Source of the DNA: Parvibaculum sp. | GTDB taxonomy: Bacteria; Pseudomonadota; Alphaproteobacteria; Parvibaculales; Parvibaculaceae | DNA length: 64,000 nucleotides | Assembly: GCA_031291615.1 (NCBI GenBank) | Contig: JARLIS010000004.1 | Coordinates: 124,001-188,000, forward strand | Direction: 5' to 3' | Shown: piece by piece, positions 44,199-52,279 of the stretch | Layout: every line of letters begins with the position of its first letter | Numbering within the stretch: position 1 is the stretch's first letter | The notes under the pieces: generated by a model | Database searches by the model: none | The model's input: the letters and a program-made list of their open reading frames with translations, nothing else | Told to the model about the DNA's origin: nothing | Made by a program: the position numbers and the translations under genes

Positions 44199-45616
44199 TG
44201 GCAAGCCCCGAAACATTGGCGCGGATGAAAGCGGTCGTCGGACCGAAGGGCTTCATCGACGATGCGGCGGACATGGCGCCCTATCTCGTCGAGCGGCGCG
44301 ATCTCTACAAGGGCCGCGCGGCGGCGGTGCTGCGTCCGGCATCGACGGCGGAAGTTTCGGCGCTGATGAAGATCGCGCATGAGATGGGAACGCCCGTGGT
44401 GCCGCAGGGCGGGAATACGGGGCTTGTGGGCGGCCAGATTCCCTTCGAGACGGGGGACGAAATCATCCTGTCGCTCACGCGCATGAACCGCATCGCCGCG
44501 CTCGATGCGGAGAACAACACGCTCACCGTCGAGGCGGGCGTGACGCTCAAGGCGGCGCAGGAGGCGGCGGAAGCGGCGGATCGCTTTTTTCCGTTGAGCC
44601 TTGCGTCGGAAGGGAGCTGCCAGATCGGCGGCAATCTCGCCACCAATGCGGGCGGCACGGCGGTTCTTCACTATGGCAATGCGCGCGATCTCGTGCTCGG
44701 GCTTGAAGTGGTGCTGGCCGACGGGCGCGTCTGGAACGGGCTGCGTGGGCTCCGCAAGGACAATACGGGCTACGACCTCAAGCAGATATTCATGGGTTCG
44801 GAAGGCACGCTCGGCATCATCACCGGCGCGGTGCTGAAGCTCTTCCCCCGGCTGCGCGCGGAGACGGCATTCGCCGCCGTGCCCTCGCCCGAAGCGGCGG
44901 TGAAGCTGTTGCGGCTTGCGGAGGCCGCGACCGGCGGGCTCGTCACCGGCTTCGAGCTGATGCCGCGCATCGGCATCGAATTCGTCATGCGGCATGTGCC
45001 CGGCGCGAGCGATCCGCTCGGCAATCCCTCGGCCTGGTATGTGCTGATCGAGCTTCAGTCGGGCGGCGACGGCGATGGACTTGCCGAGATGCTGGAAGCC
45101 GCGCTGACGAAGGGTATGGAGGCGGGGCTCGTCAGCGACGCGGCCATTGCGCGCTCGGATACGCAGCGCGCGGCCTTCTGGCATTTGCGCGAGAGCATGT
45201 CGGATGTGCAGCGGCTCGAAGGCGGGAGCATCAAGCATGATGTGTCGGTGCCCGTGTCGGCGGTGGCGGCGCTCATCGAGCGCGCCGTCGCGGCGGTGAC
45301 GGAGCGGCTGCCCGGCATCCGGCCCGTGCCCTTCGGCCATATCGGCGACGGCAACATTCACCTCAATCTCAGCCAGCCCGTGGGCATGGACAAGGCGGCG
45401 TTTCTCGCGCGCTGGGGTGAGATGAACGATATCGTGCATGGCATTGTGCGCGAGCTTGGCGGCTCGATCAGCGCGGAGCATGGCGTCGGGCGCATGAAGC
45501 GCGACGAGATCGCGGCGACGAAACCGCCCGTCGAGATGGAATTGATGCGGGCGCTGAAGCGGGCGTTCGATCCGAAGGGGATATTGAATCCGGGGAAGGT
45601 TGTGCGGGTGGAGTGA
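44198..45616 (+). CDS. FAD-linked oxidase, D-2-hydroxyglutarate dehydrogenase/GlcD family
   Basis: The 472-residue flavoprotein has the PCMH-type FAD domain: PVVPQGGNTGLVGGQIP, GGNLATNAGGTAVLHYGNARDLVLGLEVVLADG and KDNTGYDLKQIFMGSEGTLGII. A C-terminal catalytic domain with GHIGDGNIHLNLSQP (metal-binding His) and SAEHGVGRMKRDEI follows. It oxidises D-2-hydroxy acids such as hydroxyglutarate or lactate. GGAGG lies before the start, which overlaps the serine hydrolase stop by one base. Confidence 0.92.
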   Translation: MASPETLARMKAVVGPKGFIDDAADMAPYLVERRDLYKGRAAAVLRPASTAEVSALMKIAHEMGTPVVPQGGNTGLVGGQIPFETGDEIILSLTRMNRIAALDAENNTLTVEAGVTLKAAQEAAEAADRFFPLSLASEGSCQIGGNLATNAGGTAVLHYGNARDLVLGLEVVLADGRVWNGLRGLRKDNTGYDLKQIFMGSEGTLGIITGAVLKLFPRLRAETAFAAVPSPEAAVKLLRLAEAATGGLVTGFELMPRIGIEFVMRHVPGASDPLGNPSAWYVLIELQSGGDGDGLAEMLEAALTKGMEAGLVSDAAIARSDTQRAAFWHLRESMSDVQRLEGGSIKHDVSVPVSAVAALIERAVAAVTERLPGIRPVPFGHIGDGNIHLNLSQPVGMDKAAFLARWGEMNDIVHGIVRELGGSISAEHGVGRMKRDEIAATKPPVEMELMRALKRAFDPKGILNPGKVVRVE

Positions 45617-45617
45617 G

Positions 45618-45740
45618 AAGGCCCTCACCCTCCCGCGCTTGCAGCGCGGGCCCCTCCCTCTCCCAGAGGGAGAGGGGCCAAGAGGTTTCGCATTTCCTTT
45701 CTAGCCCTCTCCCTCTGGGAGAGGGTTGGGTGAGGGCCTT
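45618..45740. repeat. Compound nested palindrome between convergent genes
   Basis: AAGGCCCTCACCC (45618-45630) is exactly mirrored by GGGTGAGGGCCTT (45728-45740), framing two inner hairpins with identical arms: CCCTCTCCC-AGA-GGGAGAGGG (45656-45676) and CCCTCTCCC-TCT-GGGAGAGGG (45705-45725). A further GC hairpin (CCCGCGCTTGCAGCGCGGG) lies at 45632-45650. The whole unit lies between the FAD oxidase stop and the CorC-like stop, so it may end both transcripts. Such units recur in many alphaproteobacterial intergenic regions; a weak relative is near 49612-49640. Confidence 0.7.
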
Positions 45741-47080
45741 CAATCCGCAGTGCGCGCGAGAGGCGAGCCGATGGGCAGGTTCTGCGCGGGCACGATCAGC
45801 ACCTTGTCGATGCGGGGGCCGTCCATATCGACGACCTCGAAGCGGTAGCCGTTCCAGCCGAAATAATCGCCCGCGCGCGGCAGGCGGCCGAACCAGTTGA
45901 ACATGACGCCGGCCAGCGTGTTGACTTCGGCCTGTTCGTCGCCCGGCAGCTTCGACAGTTCGAGAAGGCGGCGCACCTCGTCGACCGAGACGAAACCGTC
46001 GATGAGATAGGAGCCGTCGTCGCGCACGGTGATGGCGGGGTTTTCCTCGACCGCGTGGTCGGACAGGTCGCCGATGATCGAGAAGAATATCTCGCTCATG
46101 GTCAGCGAGCCGACGACGTCGCCATATTCGTCGATGATAAAGGCCATGAACATGCTCTCCGACTGGAGGATGCTCAGCGCCTTCAGCACGGAGGCAGTGC
46201 GTGGAATGTAGAGCGGCGGCGACATGCGGCGCAGCATCTCGTCATTCGTCTTGGGCGTCAGGAACAGGTCTTCCAGCCGGATCATGCCGATGGGCTCGCC
46301 GCTGGTGCCGCGGCGCACGGGATAGCGCATCTTCTGTTCGGAGCGGATGAGGGCGAGGTTTTCCTCGACGCTGAAGCCCGTGTCGAGCCAGACCATTTGC
46401 AGGCGCGGCGTCATGATTTCGGTGACACGCGTGTCGCCGAGGCGGAAGACGCGGTTCACGATGTCGCGCTCGACGCCTTCGATGGCGCCGGCGGCGGCGC
46501 CTTCATCGACGAGATGCTTGATTTCCTCTTCGGTCACGTTCGCGGCCTTCATGCCGGAAATGCCGATGATGCGCAGCACGCCTTCCGTCGATAGCGACAG
46601 CAGATCGACGGCCGGGCCGAGGATGCGTGCCAGCGCCGTCATGGGGCGCGCGATGGTGGCGGCGATGGCTTCGGGGTTCGACAGCGCGAGGCGCTTGGGC
46701 ACCAGCTCGCCGAGGATGAGCGAGAGGTAAGTGATGCCGACGACCACGACGCCGAGGCCGATCTGTTCGGCATAGGCGCCGATATAGGGCAAGGGCCTGA
46801 CGGTGGCGGCGATGGGATCGGAGAGCGTCGCGCCGCCGAAGGCGCCCGAGAAGACGCCGACCAGCGTGATGCCGATCTGCTGGGCGGAAAGAAAGCGGCC
46901 CGGATCGGTGTTGAGCGCGATGGCGGCCTCGTAGCCCGCCGTCGAGGCGTCGGTGCGTTTCCGCGCCGACAGGATCGCCTGCAAGCGCTGGCGGCGCGCG
47001 GAAACGATGGCCATTTCCGAGAGGGAGAAATACCCGTTCAGCAGGATGAGAACGAGCAGGATGACGATATCGGACAGCAT
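45740..47080 (-). CDS. CNNM/CBS/CorC-HlyC domain membrane protein
   Basis: The 446-residue protein has an N-terminal CNNM (DUF21) membrane domain of about 4 helices (1-175), a pair of CBS domains (about 210-335: VTEIMTPRLQMVWLD, SMFMAFIIDEYGDVVGSLTMSEIF) and a C-terminal CorC_HlyC domain (DGSYLIDGFVSVDEVRRLLE ... RFEVVDMDGPRIDKVLI). Related proteins are linked to magnesium and cobalt efflux or, historically, hemolysin. Regulated by nucleotides through the CBS pair. Stands alone. Confidence 0.9.
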   Translation of the reverse strand: MLSDIVILLVLILLNGYFSLSEMAIVSARRQRLQAILSARKRTDASTAGYEAAIALNTDPGRFLSAQQIGITLVGVFSGAFGGATLSDPIAATVRPLPYIGAYAEQIGLGVVVVGITYLSLILGELVPKRLALSNPEAIAATIARPMTALARILGPAVDLLSLSTEGVLRIIGISGMKAANVTEEEIKHLVDEGAAAGAIEGVERDIVNRVFRLGDTRVTEIMTPRLQMVWLDTGFSVEENLALIRSEQKMRYPVRRGTSGEPIGMIRLEDLFLTPKTNDEMLRRMSPPLYIPRTASVLKALSILQSESMFMAFIIDEYGDVVGSLTMSEIFFSIIGDLSDHAVEENPAITVRDDGSYLIDGFVSVDEVRRLLELSKLPGDEQAEVNTLAGVMFNWFGRLPRAGDYFGWNGYRFEVVDMDGPRIDKVLIVPAQNLPIGSPLARTAD

Positions 47081-47236
47081 TTGGTCCCCAGGGCCACAAT
47101 CGCGAACCAGTATATAGGGCAGCTGCGACGCCCGTGCGATTATCCTTTAATCCCTTTTATCGCTGTGGATTTGGCGGAATTTGCGGCCTTTATGCTAGGC
47201 TTCCGCGCTTTCCCAACGCCTCGCCGGAGAAAGCAA

Positions 47237-47704
47237 GTGAGCGACGACGCCTCCGCCCATCCCCCCTCCCCCTCCCCGGCCGAATCAGAGCCCGCCATTA
47301 AAGTCCGCCCCGCCGGCGACGCCGACGTGCCGGCGCTCGTCGGTTTGTGGGAGGCCTGCGGCCTCACCCGGCCTTGGAACGACCCCGTGGCCGACATAGC
47401 GCTTGCCCGCAAGGGGCCGAATTCGGACGTGCTGGTGGCGACGCGTGAGGGCCGCATCGTCGCCAGCGTCATGGTCGGCCATGACGGGCACCGGGGCGGC
47501 GTCTATTACGTCTCGTCCGACCCGGCGCTGCGGGGCCACGGCCTCGGGCGGCTCATCATGGAAGCGGCGGAAGCCTGGCTCAAGGCGCGCGGCGTGCCGA
47601 AGCTCAACCTCCTTGTGCGGACGAGCAACAAGAGCGTGATCGGGTTTTACGAGGCGCTCGGGTATGGGCTGGAAGAGACGGTGGCGATGGGGAAGAGGTT
47701 TTGA
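47237..47704 (+). CDS. ypeA: GNAT acetyltransferase, YpeA family
   Basis: The 155-residue protein matches YpeA in order and motif: WEACGLTRPWNDPVADI near 40-56, then VMVGHDGHRGGVYYVSSDPALRGHGLG with the acetyl-CoA P-loop RGHGLG, and NKSVIGFYEALGYGLEETVAMGKR at the end. It transfers an acetyl group from acetyl-CoA to an unknown amine. The GTG at 47237 is chosen because GGAGA precedes it and an upstream frame is low-complexity. It converges with the unrecognised gene at 47738. Confidence 0.85.
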   Translation: MSDDASAHPPSPSPAESEPAIKVRPAGDADVPALVGLWEACGLTRPWNDPVADIALARKGPNSDVLVATREGRIVASVMVGHDGHRGGVYYVSSDPALRGHGLGRLIMEAAEAWLKARGVPKLNLLVRTSNKSVIGFYEALGYGLEETVAMGKRF

Positions 47705-47737
47705 GGGGGAAGTGACTCTCAGTCGACTTTATCAATA

Positions 47738-48721
47738 TTAGAATATTCCCAGGTTGCCTGGAATGAAGCTTTTAAAATTGCTCAAAAAGGTCTGAGCTGA
47801 AGACCGGACATCTCCCTCCACGTTCTGTTCCAGTCGCAGCAACACATGCTTTAGCTCAAGACGTCCTCTGGCCAACCAATCGCCGATCACTCGTGCGCGC
47901 TCATTTTCGACGTTCGCTGAACTAATCCCAGCCGTCCAAGATTCAACGCCAAAGAAAGATGGTAGGTTGCCGCCCAATTGACAGTATGCGCCAGCAGCGA
48001 GATCCGCAATCGCCGCTACATCTTCAGACCAATAAGGTGCCGTCGGTGACTCTGTCGTACAAAAAAGGTGATCGGCAGGGTTTCGCCATCCTGTCAGGCC
48101 GAAACAGAAATACGTCGCAAGACGTGCGAAGCGTTCCCGCTTGTCGTGGCTATCAAGTGCTTCGTCATGATCGCTAACCCAATTCGACGCTTGTTCTTCA
48201 CGGCGCAATCCAGAAACGAGTAGCGCAACAAAACTTGCAAGACGAAGCATCTTTTCTGCCGTGCCAAGATTGCACCCTTCGGGAAAACAATCCGGCAAAG
48301 ACTTTATCGCCGCATCTGGACCACCTTGCACGAAGCTTCCCACTCGTTTGTCGACTAGGATGGTAATGAGGTTTCCATTTAGCTTGCCGACAGTATTGAG
48401 AAAGGCTGGAAGCGCGCGCCAGCGAACGGGTTCGTTTAGTTTCTTGAACGAAATACGACGACTATCCGGCAACCAGCGTTCGCGAAACTCTTGCAGCAAT
48501 GGCAACCACGCCCTCAAAGTCCGATCCGTAGTAACAAGAAATGCATATGCTTCGTGCGTCGCGGCTTTATGCTGACCGGAATAGTCACTTGCGATAATCA
48601 AAGTCCCGTCCGCAACGGGCACCAATAGATCAGGATATTTTGCCTCAGCGATGCGCAGAGAATCGCTCAGGCTGAACAGATATCCGGCATCCGAGTCTGC
48701 AAAGTGGCGCCAAACAGACAT
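47738..48721 (-). CDS. Unrecognised 327-residue protein in a lower-GC patch; possible DUF3800-like RNase H-type fold
   Basis: I do not recognise this protein firmly. Near residue 46 LIIASDYSGQHKAATHEAYAF has an Asp in a D-x-S-G context followed by beta-like strands, and ITILVDKRVGS and DVAAIADLAAGAYC follow later, an order like the DUF3800 RNase-H-like family (D-x-S-G, then DE/K, then ADxxAG). The canonical DExS spacing is not exact. The ATG follows AGGGA. Base composition is clearly lower than neighbours: 26 G+C in the 60 bases from 47761 by my count. Codon use is also more AT-rich, a sign of transfer. Confidence 0.55.
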   Translation of the reverse strand: MSVWRHFADSDAGYLFSLSDSLRIAEAKYPDLLVPVADGTLIIASDYSGQHKAATHEAYAFLVTTDRTLRAWLPLLQEFRERWLPDSRRISFKKLNEPVRWRALPAFLNTVGKLNGNLITILVDKRVGSFVQGGPDAAIKSLPDCFPEGCNLGTAEKMLRLASFVALLVSGLRREEQASNWVSDHDEALDSHDKRERFARLATYFCFGLTGWRNPADHLFCTTESPTAPYWSEDVAAIADLAAGAYCQLGGNLPSFFGVESWTAGISSANVENERARVIGDWLARGRLELKHVLLRLEQNVEGDVRSSAQTFLSNFKSFIPGNLGIF

Positions 48722-48732
48722 CGAGCATCCCT

Positions 48733-48749
48733 ATCTTCGGCTAGAAGAT
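48733..48749 (-). promoter_or_regulatory. Short inverted repeat just upstream of the unrecognised gene
   Basis: ATCTTC, loop GGCTA, GAAGAT is a perfect 6-bp stem 12 bases before the start codon on the minus strand, next to the AGGGA ribosome site. It could be an operator or translation-control hairpin. The region 48722-49006 otherwise holds no gene I can see. Confidence 0.35.
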
Positions 48750-49006
48750 AATCAGTTTCGGCCTAAGTTCTTGGATGAACACCAGGTAAGCTACCTACAG
48801 TAGATTCTTCCGTGTCAAGCAATGCCCTTTGGAAATGAGACGCGTACGTGCTCAGGCCAGCACCTGACGCTCTGTTTGGAAATCACGGAAGCGTCGCTAT
48901 CTGACAATGAGAGCATCATCTCACTCGTTCATCGTCAGTGGTAGTGTAATTGCTTTAGCTACCCGTTCGTTCCACTGTGGCACCAAGACTTTGGATAGTG
49001 ACGCAC

Positions 49007-49240
49007 TCAGCTTGTAACGACCCTCTGAAAATCCGTTCGGAGGTTCGGGTTAAAATCCCGCGCGGTCATTCCCACCACTTCGGCATCTAAAGCCGCGCTA
49101 TCCACCTCGATAGCGGTACCCTCCAATATCTTCCCGCCGATTTCAGTGATTGCTTCGCGTGTTGCCCACCTATGGGACACGACAGACATATCCGCGGTGA
49201 TGTCGTACTTGCTGAAGCGATAGACCGTGACATTGCTCAT
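49007..49240 (-). CDS. Small hypothetical protein translationally coupled to DUF2188 gene
   Basis: The 77-residue product starts MSNVTVYRFSKYDI and has helix-rich WATREAITEIGGKILEGTAIEVDSAALDA followed by FNPNLRTDFQRVV. Its ATG overlaps the stop of the DUF2188 gene (ATGA-type), so they are translated together. Proteins with this beginning recur next to DUF2188 genes in rhizobial genomes as I remember them; function is unknown. GGCGGAAG precedes the ATG closely. Lies in the lower-GC patch. Confidence 0.6.
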   Translation of the reverse strand: MSNVTVYRFSKYDITADMSVVSHRWATREAITEIGGKILEGTAIEVDSAALDAEVVGMTARDFNPNLRTDFQRVVTS

Positions 49241-49452
49241 GGCTTCCGCCATTTGTCGCGATGGCCCACATCCGTACTACGGACTCGCTCAACATGCAGG
49301 GGCGCGCCGGGAGCTATGTCCCTCGCCCGTTCAATCGCTTGCTTTTGGGTTGGCGCCACCGCGCTTGCCCGATCAGCCCCGCCACGACGGACGGCGTAGT
49401 CGCCACCGTCACGTCGCTCCACATAAAGTTGATCACGATTTTTGTTCGTCAC
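49237..49452 (-). CDS. DUF2188 domain protein
   Basis: The 71-residue protein carries the DUF2188 pattern: YVERRDGGDYAVRRGGADRASAVAPTQKQAIERARDIA at about 10-47, a small alpha-beta module of unknown function found in many soil bacteria. The start is a GTG at 49452 with a strong AGGAGG six bases upstream. It is the first of a two-gene coupled unit. It sits within the lower-GC patch with no mobile-element genes beside it. Confidence 0.72.
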   Translation of the reverse strand: MTNKNRDQLYVERRDGGDYAVRRGGADRASAVAPTQKQAIERARDIAPGAPLHVERVRSTDVGHRDKWRKP

Positions 49453-49795
49453 GGAACCCTCCTAAAGTGATTCGGCATTCTAAAATTGCCGGGCTGTGGA
49501 GGTGGTGATCAGACAACTTTGTTTCAAGTGTAAAGCCCAGGAGAAATGCACAGTTGCGGGGGGCAGATCCGTGAACGACGCGTCGATTGGAATAGTAGTG
49601 AAGAGAGGCTCTTACCCCGCCCTCGCCTAGAGTGAGAGGGTTAGAAAGAGGTCGTTGTAGGGACGACGAGGTGCGGGCGCCGCGGGAATGGGTGGATTGC
49701 TTCGCTTGCGCTCGCAATGACGATGGCTGCGCGCAAAATAAATCCGCCTGCCGATCATCCGCCTGCCTAACCCCGCGTGAAGAACGCTTAGCTCT
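49453..49795. other. Non-coding stretch with repeat remnants
   Basis: No gene is visible here. It holds a degenerate piece of the CCCTC-type repeat (around 49612-49640), and an imperfect palindrome near 49696-49718 (ATTGC ... GCAAT) of a kind common in alphaproteobacterial intergenic DNA. The boundary between the lower-GC patch and normal backbone appears to lie here. Confidence 0.5.
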
Positions 49796-50569
49796 TTACA
49801 CCGCCGTGTAGATGACGAGCCTCAGGGCCGGGTCGTCGTTCGACTGGAAGGTCACGTATTCGAGGCGCATTGCGCCCTTCTTCGGGTGGACGACCTCTTT
49901 GCGGCCGGCGACGGTGGTGCGGATGTCGTGGGAGCGCCACCATTTCGCGAATTCGGGACTGCCGCGCGTGAGGCGCTGCACGAGGTCGCGGAAGGCGGGG
50001 TCGGCGGCCCAGAGGTCGTGGGTGGCGCGGAACTGGGCGACCATGCGTTTTGCCTCGCCCTCCCATGAGGCGCCGAAGAAACGCCGTGTGTGCGGATTCG
50101 TCATCATACTGACGAGCGTGTTGCGGTCCGCTTCGGCCAGGCGGCTGAAGGCGAAAATGTCGTCGGCGGCGGCATTCCAGACCAGCACGTCCCAGCGGCG
50201 TCCGGTGATGTAGGCCGGCTGGTTCAGGCTCTCGACCGTGCGGCGTACCGGCTCGGGCACGCTTTCGCGCGCGAAGGTGCGGCGGTCGGACTTCTGCGTC
50301 AGCGCGCGCAGATGCGCATGTTCGGCCTTGCCGAGACGGAGCGCACGGGCGAGGGCGTCGACCGTGGTGAGGGAGGGATTGACGGCGCGCCCCTGCTCCA
50401 GCCGGATGTACCAGTCGACGCCGATGCCGGCGAGCTCGGCCACTTCCTCGCGGCGGAGGCCCGGCGTGCGCCGCCTGCGGCCCGCCGGGAGGCCGGCGGC
50501 CTTGGGCGTCAGCTTCTCGCGCCGCGAGCGCAGAAAGTCTCCAAGCTCGCTTCTGTCCGCCTGCCCCAT
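49796..50569 (-). CDS. XRE-family regulator with MmyB-like ligand-binding domain
   Basis: The 257-residue protein begins with a Cro/CI helix-turn-helix (LGDFLRSRREKLTP, then RTPGLRREEVAELAGIGVDWYIRLEQGRAVNPS at about 36-68) and continues with the MmyB-like (PF17765) domain, including PAYITGRRWDVLVWNAAADDIF and NTLVSMMTNP. Such regulators sense small or hydrophobic ligands and often repress a divergent oxidoreductase gene. The start at 50569 has AGGGAG upstream. It is divergent from the MDR gene, whose shared gap contains the palindrome ATCCTAGGAT. Confidence 0.85.
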   Translation of the reverse strand: MGQADRSELGDFLRSRREKLTPKAAGLPAGRRRRTPGLRREEVAELAGIGVDWYIRLEQGRAVNPSLTTVDALARALRLGKAEHAHLRALTQKSDRRTFARESVPEPVRRTVESLNQPAYITGRRWDVLVWNAAADDIFAFSRLAEADRNTLVSMMTNPHTRRFFGASWEGEAKRMVAQFRATHDLWAADPAFRDLVQRLTRGSPEFAKWWRSHDIRTTVAGRKEVVHPKKGAMRLEYVTFQSNDDPALRLVIYTAV

Positions 50570-50600
50570 CGTCTGTCTCCCTGTCGGACCGGAATATCCA

Positions 50601-50610
50601 ATCCTAGGAT
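50601..50610. promoter_or_regulatory. Palindrome in the XRE/MDR divergent gap, candidate operator
   Basis: ATCCTAGGAT is a perfect 10-bp palindrome at the middle of the 107-base gap between the divergent regulator and oxidoreductase genes. It is flanked by TATCCA and AATACC, partial repeats of its half-site. Plausible binding site for the XRE protein controlling both promoters. Confidence 0.5.
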
Positions 50611-50676
50611 AATACCAGTCCTGAATGACGACAACCGGGTTTGCGAGACTGCGCGCAGTCAACACGGGAGACGCCC

Positions 50677-51756
50677 ATGAAAGCCGCCATTCTCAAATCC
50701 CTCGGAACGCCGCTCGCCGTCGAAACCCTGCCCGACCCCGCGCCCGGCGCGGGAGAGGTGGCGGTCGACGTCCATGCGACGCGCGTGCTCGCCTATACCA
50801 ACGAGGTGTTCAGCGGGGCGCGCAACTACCTGCTGGAGCTTCCCATCGTGCCGGGAGCGGGCGGCGTGGGCCGCGTGCGCGCCGTCGGGCCGGACGCGAC
50901 GCAGCTAGCGGTCGGCGACTGGGTTTTTTGCGACCCGACGGTGCGGGCGCGCGACGATGCTGTAAACCCCGACATAGTGCTGCAAGGCTTGACCGCGGCG
51001 GGCCCGCGGGCGCTGCCGCTGCAACGGTACTTCCGCCACGGCTCTTTCGCCGAGCAGATGCTTGCGCCGATGGAAAACGTCTCCCGCATCGGCGCGATCG
51101 AGGCGGCGGACGCCGGACGGTGGTGCGTGCTCGGCATGTATCTCGTTCCCTATGGCGGCTTGCTCGCGGTCGATCTGCGCGCCGGCGAGACCGTCGTCGT
51201 CAACGGCGCGACCGGCGGCTTCGGCAGCGCGGGCGTCGCGGTAGCACTCGCCATGGGGGCTGGCTGCGTCGTCGCCACGGGACGCAACGAGGCGGCGCTC
51301 GCCGATCTCGCGCGGCGTTTCGACAAGCGGCTGCGCGTCGCCGCCATGAGCGGCGACGAAGACGCGGACAGGCAACGGATCATGGAGACGGCGGCCGGCC
51401 CCATCGATTGCGTGCTCGACCTTCTGCCGCCGATGGCGACGCCCGCGCAGGTGCGGGCGGCCGTGCTGGCGGTGCGCCCCGGCGGCCGCGTGGTGCTGAT
51501 GGGGGGCGTCGGCATGGCGGGGGGCGGCGACCTCGCGCTCCCCTATGCCTGGATGATGCGGAACAACATCACGGTTCGCGGGCAGTGGCTTTGTCCGCGC
51601 GATGCCGTTCCTCGCATGATCGGGCTCGTCCGTTCGGGGCTTCTCGATCCCGGCCAGTTCGATATCGCTGAATTCGATCTCGCCCATGTGAACGACGCGG
51701 TCGCGCATGCCGCCGCTTATGCAGGACCGTTCCAGACGACGGTGCTCCGTCCGTAA
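50677..51756 (+). CDS. MDR-family (zinc-free) quinone/alcohol oxidoreductase
   Basis: The 359-residue protein has the MDR GroES-like N-terminal domain (VPGAGGVGRVRAVGPD) and the NAD(P) Rossmann domain with VVNGATGGFGSAGVAVALAMGA. It has no zinc-ligand cysteine set, so it is of the quinone-reductase-like group. Substrate unknown. GGGAGA lies before ATG 50677. Controlled probably by the divergent XRE/MmyB-like regulator. Confidence 0.87.
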   Translation: MKAAILKSLGTPLAVETLPDPAPGAGEVAVDVHATRVLAYTNEVFSGARNYLLELPIVPGAGGVGRVRAVGPDATQLAVGDWVFCDPTVRARDDAVNPDIVLQGLTAAGPRALPLQRYFRHGSFAEQMLAPMENVSRIGAIEAADAGRWCVLGMYLVPYGGLLAVDLRAGETVVVNGATGGFGSAGVAVALAMGAGCVVATGRNEAALADLARRFDKRLRVAAMSGDEDADRQRIMETAAGPIDCVLDLLPPMATPAQVRAAVLAVRPGGRVVLMGGVGMAGGGDLALPYAWMMRNNITVRGQWLCPRDAVPRMIGLVRSGLLDPGQFDIAEFDLAHVNDAVAHAAAYAGPFQTTVLRP

Positions 51757-51846
51757 GCGCGGCGGCCGAACGCCGGTGGCGCCGTCCATGACGTCTCGGC
51801 CGCGGCCGTCGCTGCCGCAGCAAGGCACTGCTTGAGTATGCATCAA

Positions 51847-51880
51847 CAAGATTAGTTATCCATTCGGATAACTAATCTTG
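51847..51880 (+). promoter_or_regulatory. Perfect 15-bp inverted repeat, ArsR operator
   Basis: CAAGATTAGTTATCC (51847-51861) and GGATAACTAATCTTG (51866-51880) are exact inverted copies separated by ATTC. The right arm ends inside the -35 of the arsR promoter, so binding would block RNA polymerase. A half-site-like GGGTAACCAATTAG occurs again at the start of the coding region (51916-51929). Confidence 0.85.
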
Positions 51881-51906
51881 ACGCGCATCCGTGCCACCCC
51901 TATAGT
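51878..51906 (+). promoter_or_regulatory. Sigma-70 promoter of arsR, leaderless geometry
   Basis: TTGACG (51878-51883), 17-base spacer, TATAGT (51901-51906). Only seven bases separate the -10 from ATG at 51914, which therefore lies at or next to the transcription start. No ribosome site exists upstream, consistent with a leaderless mRNA. Confidence 0.75.
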
Positions 51907-51913
51907 TAGCCTT

Positions 51914-52279
51914 ATGGGTAACCAATTAGCGCATCTCGACCATGTTTTCGGAGCCCTGTCCGACGCAACCCGCCGGGCGATCGTCATGCGGCTATGCGAA
52001 GGCAAGGCATCGGTCGGCGAACTGGCGAAGCCATTCGACATGGCATTGCCGAGCCTGATGAAACACATCCGCATTCTGGAGAACAGCGGCCTCGTCGCCT
52101 CCGAGAAGATTGGCCGGGTCCGGATGTGTTCGATTGAGATCGAGGCGTTGGAGACCATCGAGGAATGGTTGACGGCTCAAAGGGAAGTCTGGGCGCAACG
52201 TTTGGATCGGCTGGAAATTTACGTCGAAAAACTGAAGCGAGAGGAAAAGGCCAATGCCCGCAAACGCAGGACAAGATGA
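51914..52279 (+). CDS. ArsR family transcriptional regulator
   Basis: The 121-residue protein is a winged-helix ArsR (HVFGALSDATRRAIVMRLCEG at 10-30, then MALPSLMKHIRILENSGLVASEKIGRVRM as recognition helix and wing). The usual metal motif ELCVCDL is absent; only two Cys, at 28 and about 71, are present, so it probably senses something other than arsenic or zinc. It is coupled to an SRPBCC gene with a 26-base overlap, a common pair in which the second protein may bind a hydrophobic ligand. Start at 51914 rests on promoter geometry. Confidence 0.88.
   Translation: MGNQLAHLDHVFGALSDATRRAIVMRLCEGKASVGELAKPFDMALPSLMKHIRILENSGLVASEKIGRVRMCSIEIEALETIEEWLTAQREVWAQRLDRLEIYVEKLKREEKANARKRRTR

Noticed and set aside
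42378..44216. 612-residue minus-strand frame opposite the serine hydrolase
   Set aside because: Arg/Gly-rich antisense frame overlapping coding genes, with no motif.
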